62,403 nucleotides of DNA from Caballeronia sp. INDeC2. GTDB taxonomy: Bacteria > Pseudomonadota > Gammaproteobacteria > Burkholderiales > Burkholderiaceae. A program made the position numbers and the translations under genes. Positions 28,972-37,885 of this stretch are shown piece after piece. The DNA lies in NCBI RefSeq assembly GCF_023631325.1, contig NZ_JALQDG010000023.1, positions 1 through 62,403 of the forward strand, written 5' to 3'. Position 1 is the first letter of the stretch; each line of letters starts with the position of its first letter. Under the pieces are notes generated by a model. That model was not told the origin of the DNA and did no database searches. It was given only the letters and a program-made list of their open reading frames with translations.

Positions 28972-30435
28972 ATGAAGAACAACCGACGCTGGACGTTTCC
29001 GCTCAACACCGCGACCTGGATGAGCGTGAGTCTCGCCGGCATGGCGGTCCTGGCTGGCTGCGCGACCAGACAGCCCGAAGTGAAACCGACCAGCACGGGC
29101 TGGGTGAAGAATCAGGTCGCCGATTCCTACACGTTCGGCTTTCCGCTCGTCGCCTCCGATATCGCCCGCGAGCGCGCCAGCGGCCGCGCCGGACAGCCGG
29201 GCCAGACGCCGCTCAACGCGTTCCGTCATGCGAGCGCGCTGCCGTCGGCGGGCGCGGCGGGCTGGCCGAGCGTCGACACGCTCGAATCGACCGCGTGGCT
29301 CGATGTCTCCGCCGATCCGGTGATCGTCTCCTTGCCCGCCGCGCCGCGCGGCCGCTATCTCGACGCCCGCGCCTTCGATGCGTGGACCAACGCGCTCTAT
29401 TCCAGCGCCGACACGACGCCGTATCCGAAGATGCAGCTGATCGCGTTCGTGCCCGCGGGCTGGACCGGCACGCTGCCCGCCAATGCGACGCGCGTCGAGA
29501 CGCGCACGCGTTACGTGTGGCTCTCGGTGCGCGTGCGGGTGAGCGGCGCGCGCGACTTGCGCGAGGCGCGCAAGCTGCAGGCGTCGATGCGCATCGACAC
29601 GCTGACGCCCGCGAAGGGCTCCGCCGCCGATCCGACGCCCGCGGTCGCCGGCGCCTGGCCCGCGAACGGCGCGCAGCAGCCCGCGGTGCCGCCGCTGTCC
29701 TCCGCGCTGGCGACGGTCGCGCCGGGCGCGCAGGCCGAGGCGCTCGACGCGAACGCGTTCTTCGCGCGCCTTGCCCGTTCGCTCGACGACAATCCCGCCG
29801 CCACCGACGACGCCCACGCGATGAGCCAGCTCGCCGATCTCGGCGTGAAGCCCGGCGAGCCGGTGCAGTTCAAGAAGACCGACGCGCCGCTCCTCGATTC
29901 CGGCCTCGCCGATGCGCGCGAGCGCCTCGCGACGGTGCCGCCGAACGCGATCACGAAGAACGGCTGGATCTGGTTCGGCGATGGCGTCGGCATCTACGGC
30001 ACGGACTACACGCTGCGCGCGTATCTCGCCCGCCGTCAGACCGCGACGAGCACGAAGGAAGGCGAAGTGAAACCGGTGACGCGCGTGGACAGCGAAGGCC
30101 ATGCGCTCACCGGCGCGAACACGTACACGCTGCACTTCGCGTCCGATCAATTGCCGCCGGTGCGCGGCTTCTGGACGATCACCGCTTATACGAAGGACGG
30201 CGCGCTCGCGGACGAGAACGTGCCGCGCCTGTCGATTTCCGATCGCGACCGGCTCAAGAAGAATCGCGATGGTTCCATCGACGTGATCGTGTCGGCGAAG
30301 TCGCCGGGACGCGCGCGCGAGGCGAACTGGCTGCCCGCGCCCGAAGGCGAATTCCAGCTCGCGATGCGTCTCTATGCGCCGAAGCCGCAGGCGAGCGACG
30401 GTTCGTGGGCGCCGCCGCCCGTCCAGCGGCAGTGA
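28972..30435 (+). CDS. DUF1254/DUF1214 lipoprotein
   Basis: 487 residues from the ATG at 28972, chosen because a lipoprotein signal follows: a basic MKNNRR, a hydrophobic stretch and the lipobox LAGC (Cys near residue 25). The mature protein carries a DUF1254 domain (YTFGFPLVASDIARER near 48, VSADPVIVSLPAAPRGRYLDARAFDAW split around 110-130) and a C-terminal DUF1214 domain (YTLRAYLARR and ITAYTKDGAL near 345-405). A central alanine/proline-rich insert of about 60 residues is unusual. Function of this family is unknown. It should be anchored in the envelope. A strong terminator follows 42 bp downstream, so it appears to be a single-gene unit. Confidence 0.8.
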   Translation: MKNNRRWTFPLNTATWMSVSLAGMAVLAGCATRQPEVKPTSTGWVKNQVADSYTFGFPLVASDIARERASGRAGQPGQTPLNAFRHASALPSAGAAGWPSVDTLESTAWLDVSADPVIVSLPAAPRGRYLDARAFDAWTNALYSSADTTPYPKMQLIAFVPAGWTGTLPANATRVETRTRYVWLSVRVRVSGARDLREARKLQASMRIDTLTPAKGSAADPTPAVAGAWPANGAQQPAVPPLSSALATVAPGAQAEALDANAFFARLARSLDDNPAATDDAHAMSQLADLGVKPGEPVQFKKTDAPLLDSGLADARERLATVPPNAITKNGWIWFGDGVGIYGTDYTLRAYLARRQTATSTKEGEVKPVTRVDSEGHALTGANTYTLHFASDQLPPVRGFWTITAYTKDGALADENVPRLSISDRDRLKKNRDGSIDVIVSAKSPGRAREANWLPAPEGEFQLAMRLYAPKPQASDGSWAPPPVQRQ

Positions 30436-30476
30436 GTCAGCCGCGCGAAACCGGCGAGATCGAAACATGAACATAG

Positions 30477-30509
30477 AGGCCGCGATTCTTTCGCGGCCTT
30501 TATCTTTTT
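30477..30509 (+). terminator. Rho-independent terminator after the DUF1254 gene
   Basis: A perfect 7-bp stem GGCCGCG (30478-30484) and CGCGGCC (30492-30498) encloses a 7-base loop and is followed directly by TTTATCTTTTT. It ends transcription from the lipoprotein gene before the DUF748 gene. Confidence 0.85.
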
Positions 30510-30624
30510 GAGATGCGGTTTGGCCAACGTTTGCGGCTCGCCTCGTCGTATACTCGAACATCATCTTTCCGGGACGGCGAAGCTCGGGCGGCGCTCATAC
30601 GGGCGGCTCGTCGCCGCGCATCGA

Positions 30625-33600
30625 ATGTCAAGCATCACCAGGTCTTCACTTGCTTCCGCCGGTCAAACCCTGCGCGGCGTCGTTCACGCGCGGCGCACGC
30701 GGCGCATCTTCATCGGCTTGCTGATCGCGTTACTCGTGATCGGCGCGTTGGGATTTTTCGTCGCGCCGCCGGTCATCCGGCATATCGCCGAGCAGCAACT
30801 CGCGCAGCAACTCGATCGCCCGGTCAGCATCCGGCGCATTTCGCTCAATCCCTACACGCTGGATATCGAAGCCGATGGCGTGCATATCGGCGAATCCCCC
30901 GCGAATCTCGCGAAGACGCCGGGCGCGTCGACCGATTTCGTCGATGTGTCGCGGCTCGTCGTGCGTACGTCGTGGGCGTCGGTGTTCAGGCTCGCGCCGG
31001 TCGTCAATGAACTGAAGATCGATTCGCCGCGCATCAACGTCGTCCGCTTCGACGGCGAGCATTTCAATTTCTCCGATCTGCTCGCGAAGTTCTCGAAGCC
31101 GTCGTCGCCGCCGTCGGACAAGCCCGCGCGCTTTTCGGTGTCCAACATCCGGCTGGAAAACGGCCAGATCACATTCGACGACAGGCTGCTGAAGGCGAAG
31201 CACGTGATCGACCGCTTCGCGCTCGGCATCCCTTTCATCGCGACGCTGCCTTCCGCCGCCGATATCTTCGTGACGCCGCTGTTGCAGGCGCGCATCGACG
31301 GCTCGCCGCTCGTCGTGAAAGGACGCACCAAGCCGTTTGCGCAGTCGCGCGAATCGGAGATCGCGCTCACGCTCGACGGCCTCGACGTGCCGCAGATGAC
31401 GTCTTACGCGCCGGGCGCGGTGCCTGTCGCGGTGAAGAGCGGCAAGCTTTCGACGGACCTCAACGTGAACTTCGCGATCTCGGGCGATACGCCGACGATC
31501 CGCATCGCGGGCACCGCCGATCTCGCCGATCTCGCCGTCACCGACAAGTCGAACGCGCCGCTCGTCGCCGCCCGCGCGCTGCATGTGAAGATCGCGAACG
31601 CGGAGCCGTTGCGCGACATCTATCACTTCGACGAAGTGACGCTGACCAGTCCCGATGTGCATCTCGCGCGCGATGCGGCGGGGCAGTTCAATATGCAGAA
31701 ACTGGCCGGTCCCGCGCCGAAGCCCGAAACGGCGAAGGAAGCGAAGGAAGCGAAAGAAGCGAAAGAAGCGAAAGAAGCGAAGGAAGCGCAGAAGGCAGCC
31801 CCGCCGCTCGATCTGGCGATCCGCCATCTCGCAATCGACGACGGCAAAATCGCGCTCGACGACCAGGTGCTGAAAACGCGTGTGCAGGGCTCGCTGACCG
31901 GCCTCGCCGTGACGCTCGACGATTTCTCGACGCTCGCGAAGACGCCCGCGAAATACACGCTCAAGACGGCGTTCGACAAGGGCGGCGCGCTCGATGCATC
32001 GGGCAACGTGACGCTCGCCAGAAAGACGGCGGATGCGAAGCTGGCGCTGAACGCGTTCGCGCTGCCGCCGCTGCAGCCGTATTTCGCGAACATGATGGCC
32101 GCGCGCGTGACGAGCGGCACGCTCGGCGCGAACCTGCCGGTGTCGGTCGACTGGAGCAAGCCGGATGGCGGCGTGCAGGTCGGCGCGGGCGACGTGAAAC
32201 TCGATGCGCTCACGCTCATGCCCAATGCGGGCGGCGCGCCGATCAAACTGGCGTCGGCGGTGGCGAAGATCAACAAGGTCGACGTATCCGCGCGCAACGC
32301 ATCGCTCGACAGCGTGCAACTAAGCGGCCTCGCGCTCGATGCGACGCGACGCAAGGACGGCAGCATCGACCTCGCCGCGCTCGCGGGGCCGCACGAGGCC
32401 GCGCCCGAGCAGACCGCGACGCGCAAGATCCAGAAGGCTCAGGAGGCCGGGCCGGCGTGGCGCTATCAGATCGGCGAGATCGCGCTCGCCGATGCATCGG
32501 CGAATATCACCGACGAAACCACCGCGCGGCCGGTCAAGCTGCACGTCGCGCCGCTCGCGGTGAACGTGAAGCAGTTCAGCGACGATTCTACGAAGCCGCT
32601 CGCCGTCGACGGCAAGCTCACGTTGAACGGCAAGGGCGCGCTCGCTGTCGGCGGCAATGTCACGGTCACGCCGCTCAAGCTCGCGCTGCACGTGAAGGGC
32701 GATCAGGTCGATGCCTCCGCGTTCGAGCCGTATTTCGGCGACAAGCTCAACATCGAAGTGACGAGCGCGTATCTGAGCGCGAACGGCGATGTCGCAATGT
32801 CGGGCAGCGGAAAGACGCTTGCGGCGTCGTACAAGGGCGATGTGTCGTTGTCGGACGTGCGCATGCTCGACAAGGCGACGTCGGACCGCTTCGCGGGCTG
32901 GAAGCTGCTCGGCCTCACCAACGTGAAGGTGAACTACGGCGAACGCGGCACGGATGTCGACGCGGCGCGCGTGACCTTCGCGAAGTTCTACGGCCGCGTG
33001 CTGCTCGACGCGCAGGGCAAGCTGAACCTGAAAAGCGTGGTGGCTGGCGAGGGCGGGCCGCAATCGGTGACGCGCGGCAGGACGAAGGAGGACGGCACGT
33101 CCGCCCCCACGGCGGCGAGCGCGCCCACGACGGTGCCGGTGAAGACCGCGCCGGCATCCGGGCCGCCGGTGAACATGCGCTTCGGCCAGCTTGTGCTGCA
33201 GGACGGCCGCGTGACCTATACCGACAACTTCATCAAGCCGAACTACACGGCGAATCTCGTCGCGATCAACGGCACGATCGGTGCGTTCGGCACGCGTTCG
33301 ACAACGCCCGCGCCAGTCGATGTATCGGCGAAACTCGCGGCGAACGGGCCGGTAACGATCAAGGGGCAAATCAATCCGCTGATCGACAAGCCCGCGCTCG
33401 ACCTGACGGCGAGCGCGCACGGCGTCGAGCTGACGAACCTCACGCCGTACTCGTCGAAGTACGCGGGCTATCCGATCACCAAGGGCAAGCTCAACGTCGA
33501 TCTGCACTACATGCTGGCCGACAACAAGCTCACGGCGAACAATCATCTCTTCATCGATCAGTTGACGTTCGGCGATCACATCGACAATCCGACGGCGACG

Positions 33601-34359
33601 AAGCTGCCGGTGAGGCTCGCGGTGTCGCTCTTGAAGAATTCGCGCGGCGAGATCGACGTCAACATTCCGATTTCCGGATCGCTGGACAATCCGGAATTTT
33701 CGATCGGCGGGCTCGTTTGGCAGGCGATCGTGAATCTCGTGCAAAAGGCGGTGACCGCGCCGTTCACGCTGCTCGCGCACGCGTTCGGCGGCGGCAGCGG
33801 CGAGGATCTCAACTACATCGAGTTCGTTGCGGGTTCGGCCACGTTGAACGATGCCGCGCAAAAGAAGCTCGATACCATCGCGAAGGCGCTGGTGGACAAG
33901 CCCTCGGTGCGGATGGACGTGACGGGACGCGTCGATCCGAAGACGGACGAGCCGGCGTTGCGCGCCGCGTGGCTCGACAGCCAGGTCAAGCGGGCGAAGG
34001 TGCGCGACATGTCCGACAACGGCGAGAACGTGGACTGGAACGCGATCAAAATATCGGATGCCGATTACGACAAGTATCTGACGAAGGTGTACAAGTCGGC
34101 GGATTTCAAGAAGCCGACCAACTTCATCGGCATGACGAAGACAGTCCCCGATACCGACATGAAAGCAGCGCTGACGAAGAGCGCACCGGTGGATGAGGGC
34201 TCGCTGCGCGATCTGGCGCAGCGTCGCGCGCAGGCGGTGCAGGAGTACTTCGACGGCAAGATCGACAGCAAGCGGATCTTTATGGTTGCGCCGAAGATGA
34301 GCGCGGACGATATCAAGGACAAGGGGGCGGGTTCGCGCGTGGAACTCGGCTTGAAGTGA
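30625..34359 (+). CDS. Giant DUF748/AsmA-like envelope protein
   Basis: 1244 residues from the ATG at 30625 (MSSITRSS), the last start that keeps the positively charged run before the membrane anchor at residues ~31-50. The rest is a long series of beta-rich DUF748 segments in the periplasm. Segments such as RLENGQITFDDRLL, DLSRLVV-like strands and FGQLVLQDGRVTYTDNF recur at intervals. Proteins of this AsmA/TamB-like type form long grooves and are linked to lipid or outer-membrane homeostasis. The C-terminal ~220 residues contain YIEFVAGSATLNDAAQKKL and end VAPKMSADDIKDKGAGSRVELGLK in two pieces, resembling an OmpA-like tail. A six-copy AKE repeat interrupts the protein near residues 370-387. 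Confidence 0.8.
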   Translation: MSSITRSSLASAGQTLRGVVHARRTRRIFIGLLIALLVIGALGFFVAPPVIRHIAEQQLAQQLDRPVSIRRISLNPYTLDIEADGVHIGESPANLAKTPGASTDFVDVSRLVVRTSWASVFRLAPVVNELKIDSPRINVVRFDGEHFNFSDLLAKFSKPSSPPSDKPARFSVSNIRLENGQITFDDRLLKAKHVIDRFALGIPFIATLPSAADIFVTPLLQARIDGSPLVVKGRTKPFAQSRESEIALTLDGLDVPQMTSYAPGAVPVAVKSGKLSTDLNVNFAISGDTPTIRIAGTADLADLAVTDKSNAPLVAARALHVKIANAEPLRDIYHFDEVTLTSPDVHLARDAAGQFNMQKLAGPAPKPETAKEAKEAKEAKEAKEAKEAQKAAPPLDLAIRHLAIDDGKIALDDQVLKTRVQGSLTGLAVTLDDFSTLAKTPAKYTLKTAFDKGGALDASGNVTLARKTADAKLALNAFALPPLQPYFANMMAARVTSGTLGANLPVSVDWSKPDGGVQVGAGDVKLDALTLMPNAGGAPIKLASAVAKINKVDVSARNASLDSVQLSGLALDATRRKDGSIDLAALAGPHEAAPEQTATRKIQKAQEAGPAWRYQIGEIALADASANITDETTARPVKLHVAPLAVNVKQFSDDSTKPLAVDGKLTLNGKGALAVGGNVTVTPLKLALHVKGDQVDASAFEPYFGDKLNIEVTSAYLSANGDVAMSGSGKTLAASYKGDVSLSDVRMLDKATSDRFAGWKLLGLTNVKVNYGERGTDVDAARVTFAKFYGRVLLDAQGKLNLKSVVAGEGGPQSVTRGRTKEDGTSAPTAASAPTTVPVKTAPASGPPVNMRFGQLVLQDGRVTYTDNFIKPNYTANLVAINGTIGAFGTRSTTPAPVDVSAKLAANGPVTIKGQINPLIDKPALDLTASAHGVELTNLTPYSSKYAGYPITKGKLNVDLHYMLADNKLTANNHLFIDQLTFGDHIDNPTATKLPVRLAVSLLKNSRGEIDVNIPISGSLDNPEFSIGGLVWQAIVNLVQKAVTAPFTLLAHAFGGGSGEDLNYIEFVAGSATLNDAAQKKLDTIAKALVDKPSVRMDVTGRVDPKTDEPALRAAWLDSQVKRAKVRDMSDNGENVDWNAIKISDADYDKYLTKVYKSADFKKPTNFIGMTKTVPDTDMKAALTKSAPVDEGSLRDLAQRRAQAVQEYFDGKIDSKRIFMVAPKMSADDIKDKGAGSRVELGLK
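31732..31785 (+). repeat. Six-copy 9-bp tandem repeat inside the DUF748 gene
   Basis: The unit GCGAA[AG]GAA is present six times without interruption and encodes (Ala-Lys-Glu)6, followed by a degenerate seventh copy. The third base of the second codon alternates A and G. The unit length is a multiple of three, so copy changes would alter a charged helical linker without breaking the frame. Confidence 0.85.
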
Positions 34360-34663
34360 GCAGCGTTAGCCGTCTGGACGATCGGGACTTACACAGGAAT
34401 GCAAACTAGCATGGGTGATACCGAAAATTCGAAGGAAGACGGGAATCAGCCGATGGGAACACCTGATGAGAAGGACGTCGTGGCGCGGTCTGAAGCCTAT
34501 GCTCACCGAGGAGGACTGGATTGCCGATATGTGGGGCGACGTGCGCGAACAGGCGGCGAATGAAACGCGTATCCCGGCGTCGCCGATTTTCGGGACAACT
34601 GTCCGTGGACGAGACGTCGGTACTGGAGCAGGGGTTTTTGCCCGAGTAGAACGCGGCTCGCGC
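34360..34663. other. 304-bp region with possible remnants of a small gene
   Basis: A 50-codon frame runs from ATG 34411 to 34563 (MGDTENSKEDGNQPMGTPDE...), very hydrophilic. In a second frame, protein-like sequence LTEEDWIADMWGDVREQAAN is found at about 34498-34560, and in a third frame VDETSVLEQGF ends in a stop near 34650. Protein-like words scattered over three frames suggest a decayed, frameshifted gene, but the original product is not recognised. No promoter or terminator stands out. Confidence 0.3.
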
Positions 34664-36232
34664 TCAATGCGCTCCCGAAGCCGCCCCGCCCCCGCCGCCC
34701 TTCGCCACCTTCGTAATCCAGATCAGCGGAATGATCAAAATAAAGATCACCGCCGAGATCAGAAAGATATCGTTGAGCCCCATCATCGCGGCTTGCGTGT
34801 TGACGGTGAAATTGAACATGCCGCGTGCTTGCGCCTCGCTGACATCGAGTGTCGATTGCGATAGCCCGAGCGACTGCAAGAACGCCGGGTTGTAGATATT
34901 CGCCTGCTCGGTGAGCCGCTCGTGATGGAGCGCGATGCGGTTATCCCACGCGTTGCCCGCGAGCGACGTGCCCACCGCGCCGCAAAACACCCGCGCGAAA
35001 TTCGACAGCCCCGCCGCCGCCGGAATCTTCGACGGCGGCAATCCCGACAGCACGATCGCCGTGAGCGGCACGAAGAACATCGCCATCGGGATGCCCTGCA
35101 GGAGCGTCGGCAGGACGAGATGCCACGTGTCGATCTCGATCACGTACTTCGAGCGCAGCCAGAACACGAACGCGAAACCGACGAACGCCATCGTCGCGAT
35201 GATGCGCGCGTCGCTGCGCGGCAAGACTTTGCCCATCACCGGCGCGAGCATGACGGCGAAAATGCCGAGCGGCGCGGTGACGAGCCCCGCATCGACGGAT
35301 CGGTAGTTCAGATATTGCTGCATCCATTGCGGCAGCAGCACGAGATTGCCGAAGAACACGCCGTAGGCAACCGAGATCGCCACCGTCCCGCCGAAAAAAT
35401 TGCGCCCGGCGAAAAGCCGCAGATCGACGACCGGATTCGGGTCCGTCAGCTCCCACACGACGAAGAACGCAAACGCGATGACCGCGACGATCGCCAGCAC
35501 GACGATCAGCGGCGACGAGAACCAGTCGAGGTCGCGCCCCTTGTCGAGCATGATCTGCAGCGACGCGACCCACGAGACGAGCAGCAGGAGACCGACCACG
35601 TCGATCGGCGCCTTGCGTGTCGGCGATTCGCGATCGCGGTAGATGAGCCACGTGACGCCCGCCGCGAAGATGCCCACCGGAATGTTGATGTAGAAGATCC
35701 ATGACCACGAATAGCTGTCGGTGATCCAGCCGCCGAGCGCGGGACCGGCGATCGGGCCGACGGTCGCGGTCATCGCCCAGAGCGAGAGCGCCATCGACGA
35801 CTTCTCTTTCGGATACGAGCCGAGCAGGATTGCCTGCGACAGCGGAATCAGCGGCCCGGCGACCGCGCCCTGCAAAACGCGTGCGAACAGCAGCACCGGC
35901 AGATTCGGCGCGAGGCCGCACAGCCACGACGACAGCACGAACATCAGAATCGCGCCGACGAAAAGGTGCACTTGCCCGAGCCGCTGCGTGAGCCAGCCGG
36001 TCAGCGGAATGGAGACGGCATTCGACGCCGCGAACACGGTGATGACCCACGTGCCCTCGTTGACGGACACGCCGAGATTGCCGGAGATCGTCGGGATCGC
36101 GACGTTGGCGATCGACGAATCCAGCACGTTCATGAAGGTCGCGAGCGCCACCGCGAAGGTGGCGAGGACGAGCTTGCCGCCCTGGAGCGGCGGAGGCGGT
36201 GCTGGCGCAGTGGACGTCGGCGGTGTGCTCAT
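34664..36232 (-). CDS. DHA2-family MFS efflux transporter (EmrB/QacA type)
   Basis: 522 residues from the ATG at 36232. The pattern is that of 14-TM drug:H+ antiporters. TM1 contains the family motif LDSSIANVAIPTI near residues 38-50, and motif A-like GWLTQRLGQVHLFV lies near 85. Motif C-like GPIAGPALGGWITD is near 155. An N-terminal TPPTSTAPAPPPPL tail is proline-rich and cytoplasmic. These pumps export lipophilic drugs, often with a periplasmic EmrA-type adaptor and an outer-membrane channel; neither is adjacent here. Substrate cannot be predicted. The gene stands alone, with mazEF divergent upstream. Confidence 0.88.
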   Translation of the reverse strand: MSTPPTSTAPAPPPPLQGGKLVLATFAVALATFMNVLDSSIANVAIPTISGNLGVSVNEGTWVITVFAASNAVSIPLTGWLTQRLGQVHLFVGAILMFVLSSWLCGLAPNLPVLLFARVLQGAVAGPLIPLSQAILLGSYPKEKSSMALSLWAMTATVGPIAGPALGGWITDSYSWSWIFYINIPVGIFAAGVTWLIYRDRESPTRKAPIDVVGLLLLVSWVASLQIMLDKGRDLDWFSSPLIVVLAIVAVIAFAFFVVWELTDPNPVVDLRLFAGRNFFGGTVAISVAYGVFFGNLVLLPQWMQQYLNYRSVDAGLVTAPLGIFAVMLAPVMGKVLPRSDARIIATMAFVGFAFVFWLRSKYVIEIDTWHLVLPTLLQGIPMAMFFVPLTAIVLSGLPPSKIPAAAGLSNFARVFCGAVGTSLAGNAWDNRIALHHERLTEQANIYNPAFLQSLGLSQSTLDVSEAQARGMFNFTVNTQAAMMGLNDIFLISAVIFILIIPLIWITKVAKGGGGGAASGAH

Positions 36233-36345
36233 GCAGCTCGTGATCCATGGGTTCGAGACGCCAGTGTGCCTGCGTTGCAAAAAGGCTGCTTATCCGAATG
36301 GCCGATGCCCGGCAAATGGATCGTTCCGGAACGTGTATCGATGTG

Positions 36346-36375
36346 TTGACACCTTATGTACCGTCCGAATAGGAT
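36346..36375 (+). promoter_or_regulatory. Candidate mazEF promoter
   Basis: A perfect -35 TTGACA (36346-36351) and a -10 TAGGAT (36370-36375) are separated by 18 bp, 38 bp upstream of the antitoxin start. Several short TAT-rich half-dyads around 36376-36400 may be antitoxin binding sites, but no clear operator can be drawn. Confidence 0.5.
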
Positions 36376-36413
36376 GAATGTATCGACAAGTATCTACGTC
36401 GCTTGAGGACGTC

Positions 36414-36701
36414 ATGCCAAAGCAGATCCTAAAACGTTGGGGCAATAGTCTTGCGGTGCGCATTCCTGCCAACATTGCCAGCGAACTTTCATTGGAGGAG
36501 GGACAGGAAGTGCATGTGGACGTTGAGGATGGACACGTTGCGGTGCGGCCGCATCGGGCGATTCGGCGTTTTTCGCGCGAACGGCTGATTCAGCAATTTC
36601 GCGAGGGCACGCTCGAGCGGCACGAGGAGATCGACTTCGGCGATCCCGTCGGCGAGGAGTGGGGTGGTCCGGGAGACCCGACGCGCGAGGGTCTCGAATG
36701 A
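36414..36701 (+). CDS. mazE: MazE-type antitoxin (AbrB-fold)
   Basis: 95 residues from the ATG at 36414 (MPKQILKRWGNSLAVRIP), the canonical N-terminus of MazE/PemI antitoxins with a swapped-hairpin AbrB DNA-binding fold at residues ~1-47. A start 12 codons upstream is possible but not needed. The C-terminal half is acidic (GTLERHEEIDFGDP) and is the expected toxin-neutralising tail. The stop overlaps the toxin start by ATGA, the standard coupling of antitoxin to toxin. It should autorepress its promoter with MazF. The small locus, set between unrelated genes, has typical features of a mobile addiction module. Confidence 0.9.
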   Translation: MPKQILKRWGNSLAVRIPANIASELSLEEGQEVHVDVEDGHVAVRPHRAIRRFSRERLIQQFREGTLERHEEIDFGDPVGEEWGGPGDPTREGLE

Positions 36702-37036
36702 AAGATGGCATTCCGGATGCGGGCGACGTGGTGAGATTGCACGTCGGCCCGGTGAGAGGCAATGAGCAGGATGGCTATCGCGCGGTGCTCGTGATCTCCG
36801 ATATCGTGATGAACGACATCACGGGCCGCTTCACGGGACTGCCGATCACGCCGACGATTCGCGGCTGGGAAACCGAAGTGCCCATCGCGAGTCTCAAGCG
36901 CCCGGGCGTCGCGCTCGTCGATCAGCTTCGCAGTTGGAGCCATCTCCACAGGGAACTCGCGTTCCGTGGCGAGACGGTCACCGAAGAAGAACTCGACGCG
37001 GCGAAATACGCGATTCGCGCCTTTCTGCAGCTATGA
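36698..37036 (+). CDS. mazF: MazF/PemK-type endoribonuclease toxin
   Basis: 112 residues from the ATG at 36698. The beta-barrel of the PemK family is seen in PDAGDVVRLHVGPVRGNEQDGYRAVLVIS (split around residues 6-35), the PITPTIRGWETEVPI stretch near 56, and the VDQLRSW region near 82 where a conserved arginine/serine sits. The family cleaves mRNA at short sequence motifs; the motif cannot be read from the protein. It is translationally coupled to mazE and followed after 43 bp by the convergent binding-protein gene. Confidence 0.9.
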   Translation: MKDGIPDAGDVVRLHVGPVRGNEQDGYRAVLVISDIVMNDITGRFTGLPITPTIRGWETEVPIASLKRPGVALVDQLRSWSHLHRELAFRGETVTEEELDAAKYAIRAFLQL

Positions 37037-37079
37037 ATGCAGGCGCGCGACGCATACGCCGCCGCGCGCCCGCGTCATG

Positions 37080-37862
37080 TCACTTCGCCGAAATATCGAT
37101 ATTCCCCAGATACTTCTTCGCGTACTTGTCGATCGTCCCGTCCGCGCGGACCTTCTCGATCGCCGCGTTGAGTTTCGTCTTCAGCGCATCGTCGCCCTTG
37201 CGCACGCCGTACGCGATGCCGCTGCCGAGGATCTTGTCGTCGCGCACCGGCGCGCCGACGAACGCGAAGCCTTCGCCGTCCGGCTTCGACAGGAAGCCGC
37301 TCTGTCCCGCCGGCGCGAGCACGAGCGTCGCGTCGAGACGGCCCGACTTCAGGTCCGTGTACACCTGGTTCTGGTCCTGATACGGCACGACCTTCACGCC
37401 GTCGTTTTCCCAGTGCGCCTTCGCGAACGTCTCCTGAATCGAGCCTTGCAGCACGCCCACGCTCTTGCCCTTCAACGATGCCGGCGTCGGCTCCAGACCG
37501 CTGCCTTTCTTCGCGATCAGTTGCGTCGGCACGCGATACACGACCGTCGTGAAGTCGATCGCCTGGCGGCGTTGATCGGTCGCGTTCATCGCGGAGTTGA
37601 TCGCGTCGAACTTGCGGCCCTGCAACGCGGGAATCAGGCCGTCGAACGACGTCTCGACCCACTTGCACTGCATCTTCGCGGCGGCGCAGACCGCATTGCC
37701 GACGTCGATATCGAGCCCCTGCAATTCACCCGTCGACGATTTCGATTCGAACGGCGGATATTGCGCCTCCAGTCCGAAGCGCAGCGTATCGGCGGCAAGC
37801 GCGGCACCGCTCGCGAAGCTGCATGCGAAGAACAAGGCGCCGGCGATGTGTTTGAGTTTCAT
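37080..37862 (-). CDS. Family 3 polar-amino-acid ABC binding protein
   Basis: 260 residues with a signal peptide ending near ALA at residue 23. The mature protein has the lysine/arginine/ornithine-binding (HisJ/ArgT) layout: LRFGLEAQYPPFESKSSTGELQG split near 26-48, GRKFDAINSAMNATDQRR near 92, and KSVGVLQGSIQETF near 135. It captures a basic or polar amino acid in the periplasm. No permease or ATPase is adjacent. It lies 23 bp downstream of the aminotransferase gene on the same strand and probably shares its mRNA, so the ligand may be the amino acid the enzyme uses (inference). Confidence 0.85.
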   Translation of the reverse strand: MKLKHIAGALFFACSFASGAALAADTLRFGLEAQYPPFESKSSTGELQGLDIDVGNAVCAAAKMQCKWVETSFDGLIPALQGRKFDAINSAMNATDQRRQAIDFTTVVYRVPTQLIAKKGSGLEPTPASLKGKSVGVLQGSIQETFAKAHWENDGVKVVPYQDQNQVYTDLKSGRLDATLVLAPAGQSGFLSKPDGEGFAFVGAPVRDDKILGSGIAYGVRKGDDALKTKLNAAIEKVRADGTIDKYAKKYLGNIDISAK

Positions 37863-37885
37863 CGTGTTGGTCTCCAGAGAAATCG

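Noticed and set aside
32320..33861. 513-codon minus-strand frame opposite the DUF748 gene
   Set aside because: Arginine-rich shadow with no domain signature.
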